In this document: in pieces, positions 1-6,893 of the stretch | Numbering within the stretch: the first letter of the stretch is position 1 | Layout of the letters: each line of letters opens with the position of its first letter | NCBI GenBank assembly: GCA_021825785.1 | Contig: JAKAGP010000070.1 | Location: 1-7,758 of the forward strand | Direction: 5' to 3' | Length of the DNA stretch: 7,758 nt | Origin: Nitrospirota bacterium | Lineage (GTDB): Bacteria > Nitrospirota > Thermodesulfovibrionia > Thermodesulfovibrionales > JdFR-88 | The notes under the pieces: generated by a model | Seen by the model: only the letters and a program-made list of their open reading frames with translations | Database searches by the model: none | Told to the model about the DNA's origin: nothing | Translations under genes and position numbers: made by a program

Positions 1-112
1 ACGCGAAGACCCAATATATTTAAATGTTTAAGATGAGGGGCAAACAGAAAGTCCCCGTTTATCATATCGAAGAGTGATCCCGCTTTCATTTAGAGAGCAA
101 TAAGGAGAGGTC
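1..112 (+). other. 5' leader upstream of the radical SAM gene
   Basis: No gene is supported here. All three plus-strand frames entering from the left edge stop within about 36 bases (stops near 19-21, 29-31 and 34-36), so at most the last codons of an upstream gene could be present. The stretch is AT-rich at its left end (around 11-30), which would suit a promoter, but I cannot pair a convincing -35 with a -10. GGGG (about 37-40) and CCCC (about 53-56) could form a 4-bp stem with a 12-base loop, too weak to call a terminator. Confidence 0.4.
102..110 (+). promoter_or_regulatory. Ribosome binding site of the radical SAM gene
   Basis: AAGGAGAGG lies just before the ATG at 113. Its AAGGAG core (102-107) is 5 bases from the start codon. 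This is a near-consensus Shine-Dalgarno sequence and fixes the start of the radical SAM protein. Confidence 0.8.
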
Positions 113-1573
113 ATGAAATTCGATCCCCTCTGGAAGCAAGTGCCCCAAGGTGTGCTTAATTTCCTTCTAAGACAGCGGGTCGTAAGAAGTGTCCTTCTTA
201 AAAAGGCCCAGGACAGGCTATATGATAATTTTGTCTTGAAAAATGAGGATGACCGGCCGCACCTCGTCCAGGAGGCCCGCTGCATGATGCTGGGCAACCT
301 GCTTCATACCGTAAACGCCGCGCTTTCGGACGGCCGCATATCAAATGGCGTCTTCAATTCGATCACTAAAAATTTCATAGGAGGCATCCTCCTTGGACAG
401 GAGGACCGTTCCGCGGATTTTTTTGAAAAGTATGGCCTCTGTCCGCCCGCCTTTCTCACCATCAGCCCCACGAAAAAATGCAATCTCTTTTGCACCGGCT
501 GCTACGCCTCAAGCTCCTCCGGCAGCGCCGAAACGCTCAAGTACGAGGTGCTCAGCAGGATCATAAGGGAAAAAAAGGAGCTCTGGGGGTCCCGTTTCAA
601 CGTCATCTCGGGCGGAGAACCCCTGCTCTACAACGATGGAGGGAAAACGCTTTTCGACATCCTGGAAGAACACAATGACTGCTACTTCATGATGTATACC
701 AACAGCACCCTCATTGACAAGGCCGTGGCAAAGAGGATGTCCGCGCTGGGCAATCTCACACCCGCCATTTCCGTTGAGGGGTTTGAGAAGGAAACCGACC
801 AGCGACGGGGCAAAGGGGTATTCAACAAGATAATGAAGGCGATGGACAACCTGCGCGAGGAGGGCGTCCCGTTTGGCGTATCCGTTACCGCCACCCGCCA
901 TAACGTGGACACCATCATGTCCGATGAGTTCACCGATTTCTATTTCAGGCAAAAGGGGGCGGTCTACGGCTGGGTCTTCCAGTACATGCCGATAGGCCGC
1001 AGCTACACCGTGGACCTCATGATCACCCCGGAGCAGCGGCTTGCGCTTTTCAAAAACGAGCAGCGCATGATAAAAGAATTCAAGGTGTTCCTGGTGGATT
1101 TCTGGAACGGCGGGCCCTATTCTCTTGGCTGCATTTCGGCGGGCCGTCCGGGCGGATACTTTTATGTGGACTGGAACGGCAACATAGCGCCCTGCGCCTT
1201 CATGCCTTATTACCTGTCGAACATATACGACCTCTACAAGGAGGGGAAAAACCTGAACGACGTGCTCTTTTCGGACTACTTCACTTCCATCCGGAAGTGG
1301 CAAAACGATTACGGATACGCCCAACCCGCGGCAAAAGTGAAAAATTTCATCGTCCCTTGCATCATCAGGGACCACTTTCAGTCCGCCCTGGGCATAGTGA
1401 ACAAATTCAATGCAAAACCCATGGACGAAAACGCGCAGCATGCCCTGGCAGACGCCGATTATCACAATCGCATGTCCGAATACGGAGAAAACGTGAATAA
1501 AATTACGGAGCCCTTGTGGATGAGGGAGTTCATGGGGACAAAAGGATCGACAGAAAAGGACAATCGGCAATAA
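113..1573 (+). CDS. Radical SAM protein with SPASM-like C-terminus, function unknown
   Basis: This 486-residue protein is a radical S-adenosylmethionine enzyme, which uses a [4Fe-4S] cluster to cleave SAM and start radical chemistry. The cluster motif CxxxCxxC is visible as CNLFCTGC (C123, C127, C130). The SAM-contacting SGGEP motif follows at 166-170, then a barrel-like region to about residue 320. About 110 residues of mostly polar, basic, probably helical sequence precede the core; no signal peptide or membrane segment is seen. After the core, C340-x15-G-x4-C361 matches the first half of a SPASM motif. The second-half Cys cluster is absent and only C416 follows, so one auxiliary Fe-S cluster (twitch-like) is more likely than two. 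The ATG at 113 has a strong ribosome binding site. The gene ends 65 bases before tkt on the same strand with no terminator between, suggesting co-transcription. The fold assignment is firm. The substrate is unknown: peptide modification, cofactor synthesis or lipid chemistry are all possible. Confidence 0.9.
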   Translation: MKFDPLWKQVPQGVLNFLLRQRVVRSVLLKKAQDRLYDNFVLKNEDDRPHLVQEARCMMLGNLLHTVNAALSDGRISNGVFNSITKNFIGGILLGQEDRSADFFEKYGLCPPAFLTISPTKKCNLFCTGCYASSSSGSAETLKYEVLSRIIREKKELWGSRFNVISGGEPLLYNDGGKTLFDILEEHNDCYFMMYTNSTLIDKAVAKRMSALGNLTPAISVEGFEKETDQRRGKGVFNKIMKAMDNLREEGVPFGVSVTATRHNVDTIMSDEFTDFYFRQKGAVYGWVFQYMPIGRSYTVDLMITPEQRLALFKNEQRMIKEFKVFLVDFWNGGPYSLGCISAGRPGGYFYVDWNGNIAPCAFMPYYLSNIYDLYKEGKNLNDVLFSDYFTSIRKWQNDYGYAQPAAKVKNFIVPCIIRDHFQSALGIVNKFNAKPMDENAQHALADADYHNRMSEYGENVNKITEPLWMREFMGTKGSTEKDNRQ

Positions 1574-1638
1574 CAAAAAAAACCTTGCCCCCGCACCTTA
1601 TTCGCAGACGGAAATATTTGGAGGTAAAAAGTAAAAAG
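1574..1638 (+). other. Intergenic spacer with the tkt ribosome binding site
   Basis: This 65-base gap lies between the radical SAM stop and tkt. GGAGG at 1620-1624 is the only Shine-Dalgarno candidate, but it is 14 bases from the ATG at 1639, longer than the usual 5-9; the bases between are A-rich. No hairpin with a T-tract and no good promoter is visible, so read-through from the radical SAM gene is the simplest reading. The tkt frame is open back to an ATG at 1516 inside the radical SAM gene. That longer start would add 41 basic residues unlike any known transketolase N-terminus. Confidence 0.6.
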
Positions 1639-3711
1639 ATGAATACTGATGAGCTTTGTATAAACACCTTGCGGATGCTGGCGGTGGACATGGTCCAGAA
1701 GGCCAATTCAGGCCATCCGGGCATGCCCATGGGGGCGGCCCCGATGGCTTATGTGCTTTGGACCCGCTTCCTCAGATTCAACCCCAAAAACCCCGCCTGG
1801 CCGGACCGGGACCGCTTCATCCTATCGGCAGGCCAAGGATCAGCCCTGCTCTACGCCCTGCTCCATCTTACAGGATATGACATGCCCCTGGAAGAGCTCA
1901 AAAATTTCAGGCAATGGGGCAGCCATACGCCGGGGCATCCGGAGTACGACCCCAAGCGCGGAGTGGAATGCACCACGGGCCCCCTTGGGCAGGGTTTCGG
2001 GGACGGCCTGGGCATGGCGATAGCTGAAAAATTCCTGGCCGCGAATTTCAACCGTCCTGGACACGATATCGTCAACCATTACACATACGCCATCGCAAGC
2101 GACGGGGACCTCATGGAGGGCATATCGAGCGAGGCGGGCTCTCTTGCAGGGCACTTCAAACTGGGCAAGCTCATATATCTTTACGATAACAACCACATAA
2201 GCCTGGCCGGCGCGACGGAGCTCACCTTCACCGAGGACGTTGCAAAGAGGTTTGAGGCGTACGGCTGGCATGTGCAGAAGGTGGAGGACGGCAACGACCT
2301 GGAGGCGATTAGCGGCGCCATCAGCGCCGCCAGGGAGGAACTGGAACGTCCTTCGCTCATCATGGTGAGGACCCACTTGGCATACGGCAGCCCGCACAAG
2401 CAGGATACCTTTCAGGCCCACGGCTCACCGCTTGGGGAAGAAGAAGTAAGGCTCACAAAACAAAACCTGGGCTGGCCGGCCGAGCCGGCCTTCCACATCC
2501 CGGGAGAGGCGCTTACGAAATTCAGGGAAGCCCTACAGAAGGGCCAAAAACTGGAAGAGGAATGGGGCCGCAAGGTGGAGTCATACAAGGGGAATTATCC
2601 GGACCTGAGGGCAAAATGGGACCAGATGCGGGCCGGAAAATATGCAGCGGGCTGGAAGGAAAAACTGCCTGTGTTCGGCGCGTCTGAAAAACCCATGGCC
2701 ACGCGCACGGCCGGCGGCAAGATCATGAACGCAATTTATGATTACGTACCCCAGCTTATCGGAGGCTCCGGGGACTTAAATCCCTCAACCGGTACCCCTC
2801 TGCTTGAGCGCGGCACCTTTGAGCCCCCCGATATGGGGACGGAGAAAATACAGGGCTCTGTGGGCAAATGGGAATTCAGCGGGCCAAACATCGCCTATGG
2901 GGTCCGGGAGCACGCGATGGCGGCGGCCACAAACGGACTTGCCCTGCATGGCGGGCTGCTGCCCTTCGCCAGTACGTTCCTCATATTCTCCGATTACATG
3001 AGGCCGTCAATAAGGCTTGCCTGCCTGATGAGGCTCCATGTCATTTATGTGTTTACCCATGATTCCGTGGCCCTGGGCGAGGACGGTCCCACGCACCAGC
3101 CGGTAGAGCACCTGCAGGGCCTGCGGTCGATGCCCAATATGACCGTGATAAGGCCTGCGGACGCAAACGAGACATCGGAGGCCTGGGCCGCCGCCCTCGA
3201 ACATAAGGGCGGGCCGGTCTCAATAATACTCACCAGGCAGAAGCTGCCCATAATAGACAGGCAGAAAAAAAAATACGCCCCGGCCAGCGGGCTGCACAAA
3301 GGGGCCTATATACTGGCGGGTTCCGCCTCGGAAAAACCGGAGGTGATACTGATAGCCACAGGCTCGGAAATCCATCCGGCTCTTGCGGCATACGAAACCC
3401 TTGCAGGCGAAGGAGTGAAGGCCCGCGTGGTAAGCATGCCGTGCCAGGAATTTTTTGACCGCCAGCCCGAAAGCTACCGCAATGAAGTACTCCCTCCCGA
3501 TGTGACCGGTAGGATCGCTATTGAAGCGGCGGCGTCCGGAGGTTGGTACAAGTACGTCGGGGCCAGGGATCATGGGCATGGACTGGTGCTAGGGATAGAC
3601 CGTTTCGGGGCCTCGGCCCCCGGAGAGACAAACCTGCGGGAGTTCGGGTTCACGGCGGAAAACATCGCCGGAAAGGCCCGCAATCTGCTTGGCAGGAAAG
3701 TAAGGGCGTAA
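1639..3711 (+). CDS. tkt: Transketolase
   Basis: Transketolase moves two-carbon ketol units between sugar phosphates (for example xylulose 5-phosphate plus ribose 5-phosphate to sedoheptulose 7-phosphate plus glyceraldehyde 3-phosphate), using thiamine diphosphate (ThDP) and a divalent metal. It is cytosolic and normally a dimer. At 690 residues it has full family length and aligns end to end from memory with E. coli TktA. Visible motifs: SGHPG with H26; TPGHPE with H100; TTGPLGQG (112-119); the ThDP/metal region SDGDLMEG (154-161) with YDNN (182-185); HGSPLG with H261; ATR with R356; GGSGDL (375-380); VREHAM with E424, the expected cofactor-activating Glu; GEDGPTHQP with H486; and LTRQ with R533. 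One oddity is Q66 in SAGQGS, where the family usually has histidine (yeast H69). The start at 1639 gives the standard N-terminus. tal follows after 28 bases, as expected for a PPP operon. Confidence 0.97.
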   Translation: MNTDELCINTLRMLAVDMVQKANSGHPGMPMGAAPMAYVLWTRFLRFNPKNPAWPDRDRFILSAGQGSALLYALLHLTGYDMPLEELKNFRQWGSHTPGHPEYDPKRGVECTTGPLGQGFGDGLGMAIAEKFLAANFNRPGHDIVNHYTYAIASDGDLMEGISSEAGSLAGHFKLGKLIYLYDNNHISLAGATELTFTEDVAKRFEAYGWHVQKVEDGNDLEAISGAISAAREELERPSLIMVRTHLAYGSPHKQDTFQAHGSPLGEEEVRLTKQNLGWPAEPAFHIPGEALTKFREALQKGQKLEEEWGRKVESYKGNYPDLRAKWDQMRAGKYAAGWKEKLPVFGASEKPMATRTAGGKIMNAIYDYVPQLIGGSGDLNPSTGTPLLERGTFEPPDMGTEKIQGSVGKWEFSGPNIAYGVREHAMAAATNGLALHGGLLPFASTFLIFSDYMRPSIRLACLMRLHVIYVFTHDSVALGEDGPTHQPVEHLQGLRSMPNMTVIRPADANETSEAWAAALEHKGGPVSIILTRQKLPIIDRQKKKYAPASGLHKGAYILAGSASEKPEVILIATGSEIHPALAAYETLAGEGVKARVVSMPCQEFFDRQPESYRNEVLPPDVTGRIAIEAAASGGWYKYVGARDHGHGLVLGIDRFGASAPGETNLREFGFTAENIAGKARNLLGRKVRA

Positions 3712-3728
3712 GAGTTTTTTCTATAATC

Positions 3729-3735
3729 GAGGAGG
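3729..3735 (+). promoter_or_regulatory. Ribosome binding site of tal
   Basis: GAGGAGG ends 4 bases before the ATG at 3740. It is a strong, closely spaced Shine-Dalgarno sequence in the 28-base gap after tkt, and it supports both the tal start and independent ribosome loading on a shared tkt-tal message. Confidence 0.8.
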
Positions 3736-3739
3736 CAAT

Positions 3740-4903
3740 ATGAGCGCGAAACCGGAGAAAAACCCGCTGCTGGAGCTTAAAAAGGCCGGCCAGAGCGTGT
3801 GGCTTGATTATTTAAGCAGGGAGATATTGAAAAAAGGGGAGCTCAAACGGCTTATAGATGAAGACGGACTTACCGGGGTCACTTCCAACCCGACCATCTT
3901 CCAGAAGGCTGTCTCGTCCGGTCCATACTATGACGGCTCGATCCAGGAGATGCTGGAGAAAAACATATCGGACCCCAAGGAGCTTTTCCTTGGCATCGCT
4001 ATAAAGGACGTGGCCCAGGCCGCGGACCTCCTTTTGCCGGTCTATAACGCCACGGGCGGCCTTGACGGCTATGTGAGCATTGAGGTTTCCCCGGACCTGG
4101 CCTACGACGCCAGGGCCACCATAGAAGAGGCAAGGGAGCTTTTCCGGAGAGTGGGCAGAAAAAATATCTTCATCAAGGTGCCCGCCACAAAACAGGGCCT
4201 TCCGGCCGTAGAAACGCTTATAAGCGAAGGGATAAACGTAAACGTCACGCTTCTTTTTTCAGTGGAGCGCTATGAAGAGGTGATCAACGCATATATCACA
4301 GGGCTTGAAAAACTGGGGAAATCCGGGAAGGCACCCTTGAATGCCGTTTCCTCGGTTGCCAGCTTTTTTGTAAGCAGGGTGGACACGCTTGCAGACAAGC
4401 TGCTTTCGGAGCGCTACATGCAGGCCCCGGACTATGAAACAAGAACAACGATAAAGGCGCTCATGGGGAAAACAGCCGTCGCGAACGCGAAGATCGCCTA
4501 TCAGGTCTATAAAAAGGCGTTCTCGGACAAAGAAAGCCGGTTTATTCCGCTTGCCGGGAAAGGCGCGCGAATCCAGAGAATATTGTGGGCCAGCACAAGC
4601 ACCAAGAATCCCGATTACAGCGATATAAAGTATGTAGAGGAACTCATAGCTCCTGATTCCGTCAATACCATGCCGGAAGAGACGATAAAGGCATTCAGGG
4701 ACCACGGCAGGGCCAGAGTGAGCATAACGGACGACGTGCCGGGAGCGGAAAAGCTTATAAATGAGCTGAAGACCGTGGGTGTGAACATCGCCGAAATCAC
4801 CGCCGAGCTTGAGCGCGACGGGGTCAAGAAATTTTCAGATTCTTTCAAGGCGGTCCTTGAGGCGATGGCAGGCAAGAGAGACGCATTGCTGGCGCGCAGA
4901 TAA
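3740..4903 (+). CDS. tal: Transaldolase
   Basis: Transaldolase transfers a dihydroxyacetone unit from sedoheptulose 7-phosphate to glyceraldehyde 3-phosphate, giving erythrose 4-phosphate and fructose 6-phosphate, through a Schiff base on a lysine. The 387-residue protein resembles the longer bacterial transaldolases (about 360-390 residues) rather than the ~220-residue fructose-6-phosphate aldolase-like forms. Visible motifs: SVWLDYLSR (19-27) with active-site D23; GVTSNPTIF (46-54); SIEVSP (113-118) with E115; FIKVPAT (144-150) with Schiff-base candidate K146; NVNVTLLFS (166-174); and WASTSTKNP (283-291), the phosphate-binding region near the C-terminus. No phosphoglucose isomerase domain follows, so it is not one of the Tal-Pgi fusions known in some bacteria. 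It lies 28 bases after tkt with a strong ribosome binding site, and a terminator-like hairpin follows about 80 bases after its stop. Activity should feed transketolase directly in the non-oxidative PPP. Confidence 0.96.
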   Translation: MSAKPEKNPLLELKKAGQSVWLDYLSREILKKGELKRLIDEDGLTGVTSNPTIFQKAVSSGPYYDGSIQEMLEKNISDPKELFLGIAIKDVAQAADLLLPVYNATGGLDGYVSIEVSPDLAYDARATIEEARELFRRVGRKNIFIKVPATKQGLPAVETLISEGINVNVTLLFSVERYEEVINAYITGLEKLGKSGKAPLNAVSSVASFFVSRVDTLADKLLSERYMQAPDYETRTTIKALMGKTAVANAKIAYQVYKKAFSDKESRFIPLAGKGARIQRILWASTSTKNPDYSDIKYVEELIAPDSVNTMPEETIKAFRDHGRARVSITDDVPGAEKLINELKTVGVNIAEITAELERDGVKKFSDSFKAVLEAMAGKRDALLARR

Positions 4904-4981
4904 GAAAATTTCCACTGAACACAAGGACCGCCGCAGGGCCGCCAAATGAAGTGAAAACCTCCTCTATATATGCGTCAGCAT

Positions 4982-5010
4982 GGGAGGGGGAAAAAACATT
5001 TCCCCCTTTC
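4982..5010 (+). terminator. Terminator-like hairpin after tal
   Basis: GGGAGGGGGAAA (4982-4993) pairs with TTTCCCCCTTTC (4999-5010) across a 5-base loop: 12 paired positions, two of them G-T wobbles. The 3' side continues as a T/C tract to about 5016 rather than a pure T run, so the stem is strong but the release tract is imperfect. It lies about 80 bases after the tal stop and before the next promoter candidate, fitting the end of the radical SAM-tkt-tal transcription unit. Confidence 0.65.
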
Positions 5011-5034
5011 CTTTCCAGGAACAGACAAGCCATC

Positions 5035-5065
5035 ATGCCAATTTCTCCAGTGCTTCTGGTATAAT
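5035..5065 (+). promoter_or_regulatory. Predicted extended -10 promoter for the membrane protein gene
   Basis: TATAAT at 5060-5065 is a perfect sigma-70 -10 box, preceded by TG one base upstream (5057-5058), which makes an extended -10. The best -35 is ATGCCA at 5035-5040 (4 of 6 matches to TTGACA, 19-base spacing), which is weak, but extended -10 promoters can work with a poor -35. Transcription would start near 5072 and give a leader of about 36 bases before the ATG at 5108. Its place just after the hairpin suggests a separate transcription unit. Confidence 0.6.
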
Positions 5066-5107
5066 TTCATTGGTTTTAGTTTTATAGAAACATTTATACA
5101 TATCGCC

Positions 5108-6718
5108 ATGAAACTTTTTATTGATAATACTCCGGAGCAATACAAACATAAAAAGACAACTGGGCGAATTGTTTTAATTTACGCAATAGCCGTTATTTTC
5201 ATGGCAACACTGGCCATTTTTTCGTTTGGGTCAGCAATGAAAGGGTTTGATCATGACGAGAACGTGTACTGTTCCGCAGGTGCCCTGATAGCTTCCGGGA
5301 AAGTCATGTACAGGGATTTTGCCTATCTGCAAATGCCATTGCTTCCTGTAATATATGCCTTCCTTTTCACAATTTTCAAAACAACGAATTACCTTTTGGC
5401 GGGAAGGGTCTTTTCAGTGACCTGTTCGATACTCGCCGCGTTTCTTGTTCTGGTGGCATTCCTCCGTGTTTTCCATCATCAAAGGATTTATGGCCTTGTG
5501 ATGGGGGTTTCTGCCGCTATACTGTATTCATTCAATCCTGTGATACAATGCGCCGGCGGATTCGCATGGAACTATTCTTTCCCTATTCTCTGCATAATTC
5601 TTGCGTATCTGATATTGACTGGTTTAGATTTTTCGAAAAGCTTTAAGGCTCGCTGGCTGTTCCTGGCTGGTTTCCTTACTGGTGCTGCAGTTTTTACCCG
5701 GTTGGCTTTTGCTTTTGCCGGTCTCATAGTTTTTATTGTACTGGCGTTTTTTACTCCTGTCCCGGTCTCTCAGGGGAACAGGTTTAAAAAATTGCTCCTG
5801 CCCTTTTTTGCAGGTGCAGCAGTGCCGTCGGCCTTGCCAATTTACTATTTTTTCAGGGCACCCGGTTCTTTTATCTTCGACACTATACGGTACTTTATCA
5901 TTACGGGGGGCCAAAATTGGATGCCAGGCTGGAAGGAAGCCATAAGTTTTAAGGAAAAGTTGCTTGTGGCCGTAAATGTTTTAACCAGTCCTTCATATCT
6001 GGCCAGCCTCATCCTTTTTCTGCTCTCCTTCATTCTGGCCCTAAGCATATGCAGAGGCCGTTTCTGGAAGAACAAACCTCTTGTCATATCCATATCGCTG
6101 GCAGCTTCACTGTTCATTGCTGCTTTCGTTATTACACCGGTACAAGTCCAGTATTTTGCCGCGCCAGTGCCGTTTATTTTCATGGCGATTATATATGCTG
6201 TTTACGGAAGCATATCGGCGGTCAACAGGGAATCCATAAAAAAGATGATTTTATGTATAAGCGCAGGTCTTTTTATTCTGAGTGCTGCGCAATCACTTTA
6301 CAATAAAGAAACTTTTGAAAACATTGCTTTGGCTTTTTCAAAGGAAAACTGGATCCCTACCGAAGTCTATGCCATTTCCAGAGAAATTTCGAAGATCGTG
6401 GGCCCTGACGAAACCATCCTTACCCTCGCTCCTATATTCGCCCTTGAAGGAGGGGAAAGGATATATCCGGAATTGTCAACAGGTCCTTTTATTTTCAGGT
6501 ATAGCCGTTTTCTCTCAGATGACCAGCGGCGTATCGCTGTCAGCACCGGACCGGATTCATTACCGCCGCTTCTTCAGAAAAAGCCAGCCGGCGCTGTCCT
6601 CGCCGGCTTCGAAAATATTTTTCTGGAGAGGCCATTAATAGAATATGCCGAAAGCAGAGGTTGGCAAAAAAGGGTAATAGGCGGACTCACGTTATATACG
6701 CCTGCCAATCCTAATTGA
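5108..6718 (+). CDS. Putative GT-C family membrane glycosyltransferase
   Basis: This 536-residue integral membrane protein resembles GT-C glycosyltransferases (dolichyl-phosphate-mannose or ArnT-like), which move sugars from polyprenyl-phosphate carriers to acceptors on the outer face of the inner membrane. Hydrophobic segments lie at about 20-42, 72-91, 96-120, 127-143, 156-172, 182-215 (probably two), 228-249, 294-314, 323-343, 352-372 and 380-397. A soluble tail of about 135 residues follows. The first loop holds FDHDEN (47-52), matching the acidic catalytic loop of the fold, followed by YRDFAYLQMPLLP (68-80), a pattern common in these enzymes. QVQYFAAPVPF (346-356) resembles a further conserved element. 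I chose the ATG at 5108 because the open frame back to 4970 would run through the terminator hairpin and the promoter; however, no clear Shine-Dalgarno sequence precedes 5108. The gene is more AT-rich than tkt and tal, suggesting separate acquisition. Donor and acceptor are unknown. Confidence 0.75.
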   Translation: MKLFIDNTPEQYKHKKTTGRIVLIYAIAVIFMATLAIFSFGSAMKGFDHDENVYCSAGALIASGKVMYRDFAYLQMPLLPVIYAFLFTIFKTTNYLLAGRVFSVTCSILAAFLVLVAFLRVFHHQRIYGLVMGVSAAILYSFNPVIQCAGGFAWNYSFPILCIILAYLILTGLDFSKSFKARWLFLAGFLTGAAVFTRLAFAFAGLIVFIVLAFFTPVPVSQGNRFKKLLLPFFAGAAVPSALPIYYFFRAPGSFIFDTIRYFIITGGQNWMPGWKEAISFKEKLLVAVNVLTSPSYLASLILFLLSFILALSICRGRFWKNKPLVISISLAASLFIAAFVITPVQVQYFAAPVPFIFMAIIYAVYGSISAVNRESIKKMILCISAGLFILSAAQSLYNKETFENIALAFSKENWIPTEVYAISREISKIVGPDETILTLAPIFALEGGERIYPELSTGPFIFRYSRFLSDDQRRIAVSTGPDSLPPLLQKKPAGAVLAGFENIFLERPLIEYAESRGWQKRVIGGLTLYTPANPN

Positions 6719-6760
6719 CAAGATCGCTCTGTAACATTTCTTTGTAAATTGTCATTTTTT
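6716..6760 (+). terminator. Weak candidate terminator after the membrane protein gene
   Basis: TGACAA (6716-6721, including the stop codon) can pair with TTGTCA (6749-6754), followed directly by TTTTTT (6755-6760). The T-tract is good, but the stem is only 6 bp with a 27-base loop, so its stability is doubtful. Confidence 0.3.
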
Positions 6761-6893
6761 GTTTACCCTTTCCGGTTAATGTGAGCGCTTACGCACCAGC
6801 AGATGCCCCTTCTATGCCGCCCTGCATCCCGGACGCATTTACAGCAGAGACAAACATCTATCAAGGATCCCGGTGGAGAGCAAGAAAAACACC
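6719..6893. other. Gap between convergent genes
   Basis: This 175-base region separates the 3' ends of the membrane protein gene (+) and gnd (-). Its left part is AT-rich and holds the weak terminator candidate. GTGAGCGCTTAC at 6781-6792 is a near-palindrome (5 of 6 paired positions) resembling LacI-family operators. No coding region with a start and ribosome binding site is convincing, and no strong minus-strand terminator for gnd is visible. Confidence 0.5.

Noticed and set aside
36..60. Possible terminator hairpin GGGG...CCCC upstream of the radical SAM gene
   Set aside because: The stem is only 4 bp with a 12-base loop and no real T-tract.
509..1576. 355-codon minus-strand open frame opposite the radical SAM gene
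   Set aside because: It lies antisense to a gene with clear catalytic motifs, and its translation shows no recognisable domain. Long antisense frames are common opposite GC-rich genes.
1516..1638. Longer tkt start at ATG 1516
   Set aside because: It would add 41 basic residues encoded partly inside the radical SAM gene. The family N-terminus fits the ATG at 1639, and no ribosome binding site supports 1516.
1840..2421. 193-codon minus-strand open frame opposite tkt
   Set aside because: It lies entirely within confirmed transketolase coding sequence, with no family motif; it is a composition shadow.
2474..2490. Perfect 7-bp inverted repeat GGCCGGC/GCCGGCC with a 3-base loop in tkt
   Set aside because: It lies inside the coding region, encodes ordinary linker residues after the first domain, and is expected by chance in GC-rich codons.
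3722..3727. Perfect TATAAT in the tkt-tal gap
   Set aside because: No usable -35 lies 16-19 bases upstream (that place reads about GTAAGG), there is no TG extension, and it overlaps the ribosome binding region of an obvious operon gene. A chance match is likelier than an internal promoter.
4845..5036. 63-codon minus-strand frame across the tal end and the spacer
   Set aside because: It runs through the terminator hairpin, overlaps the tal 3' end, and has no recognisable product.
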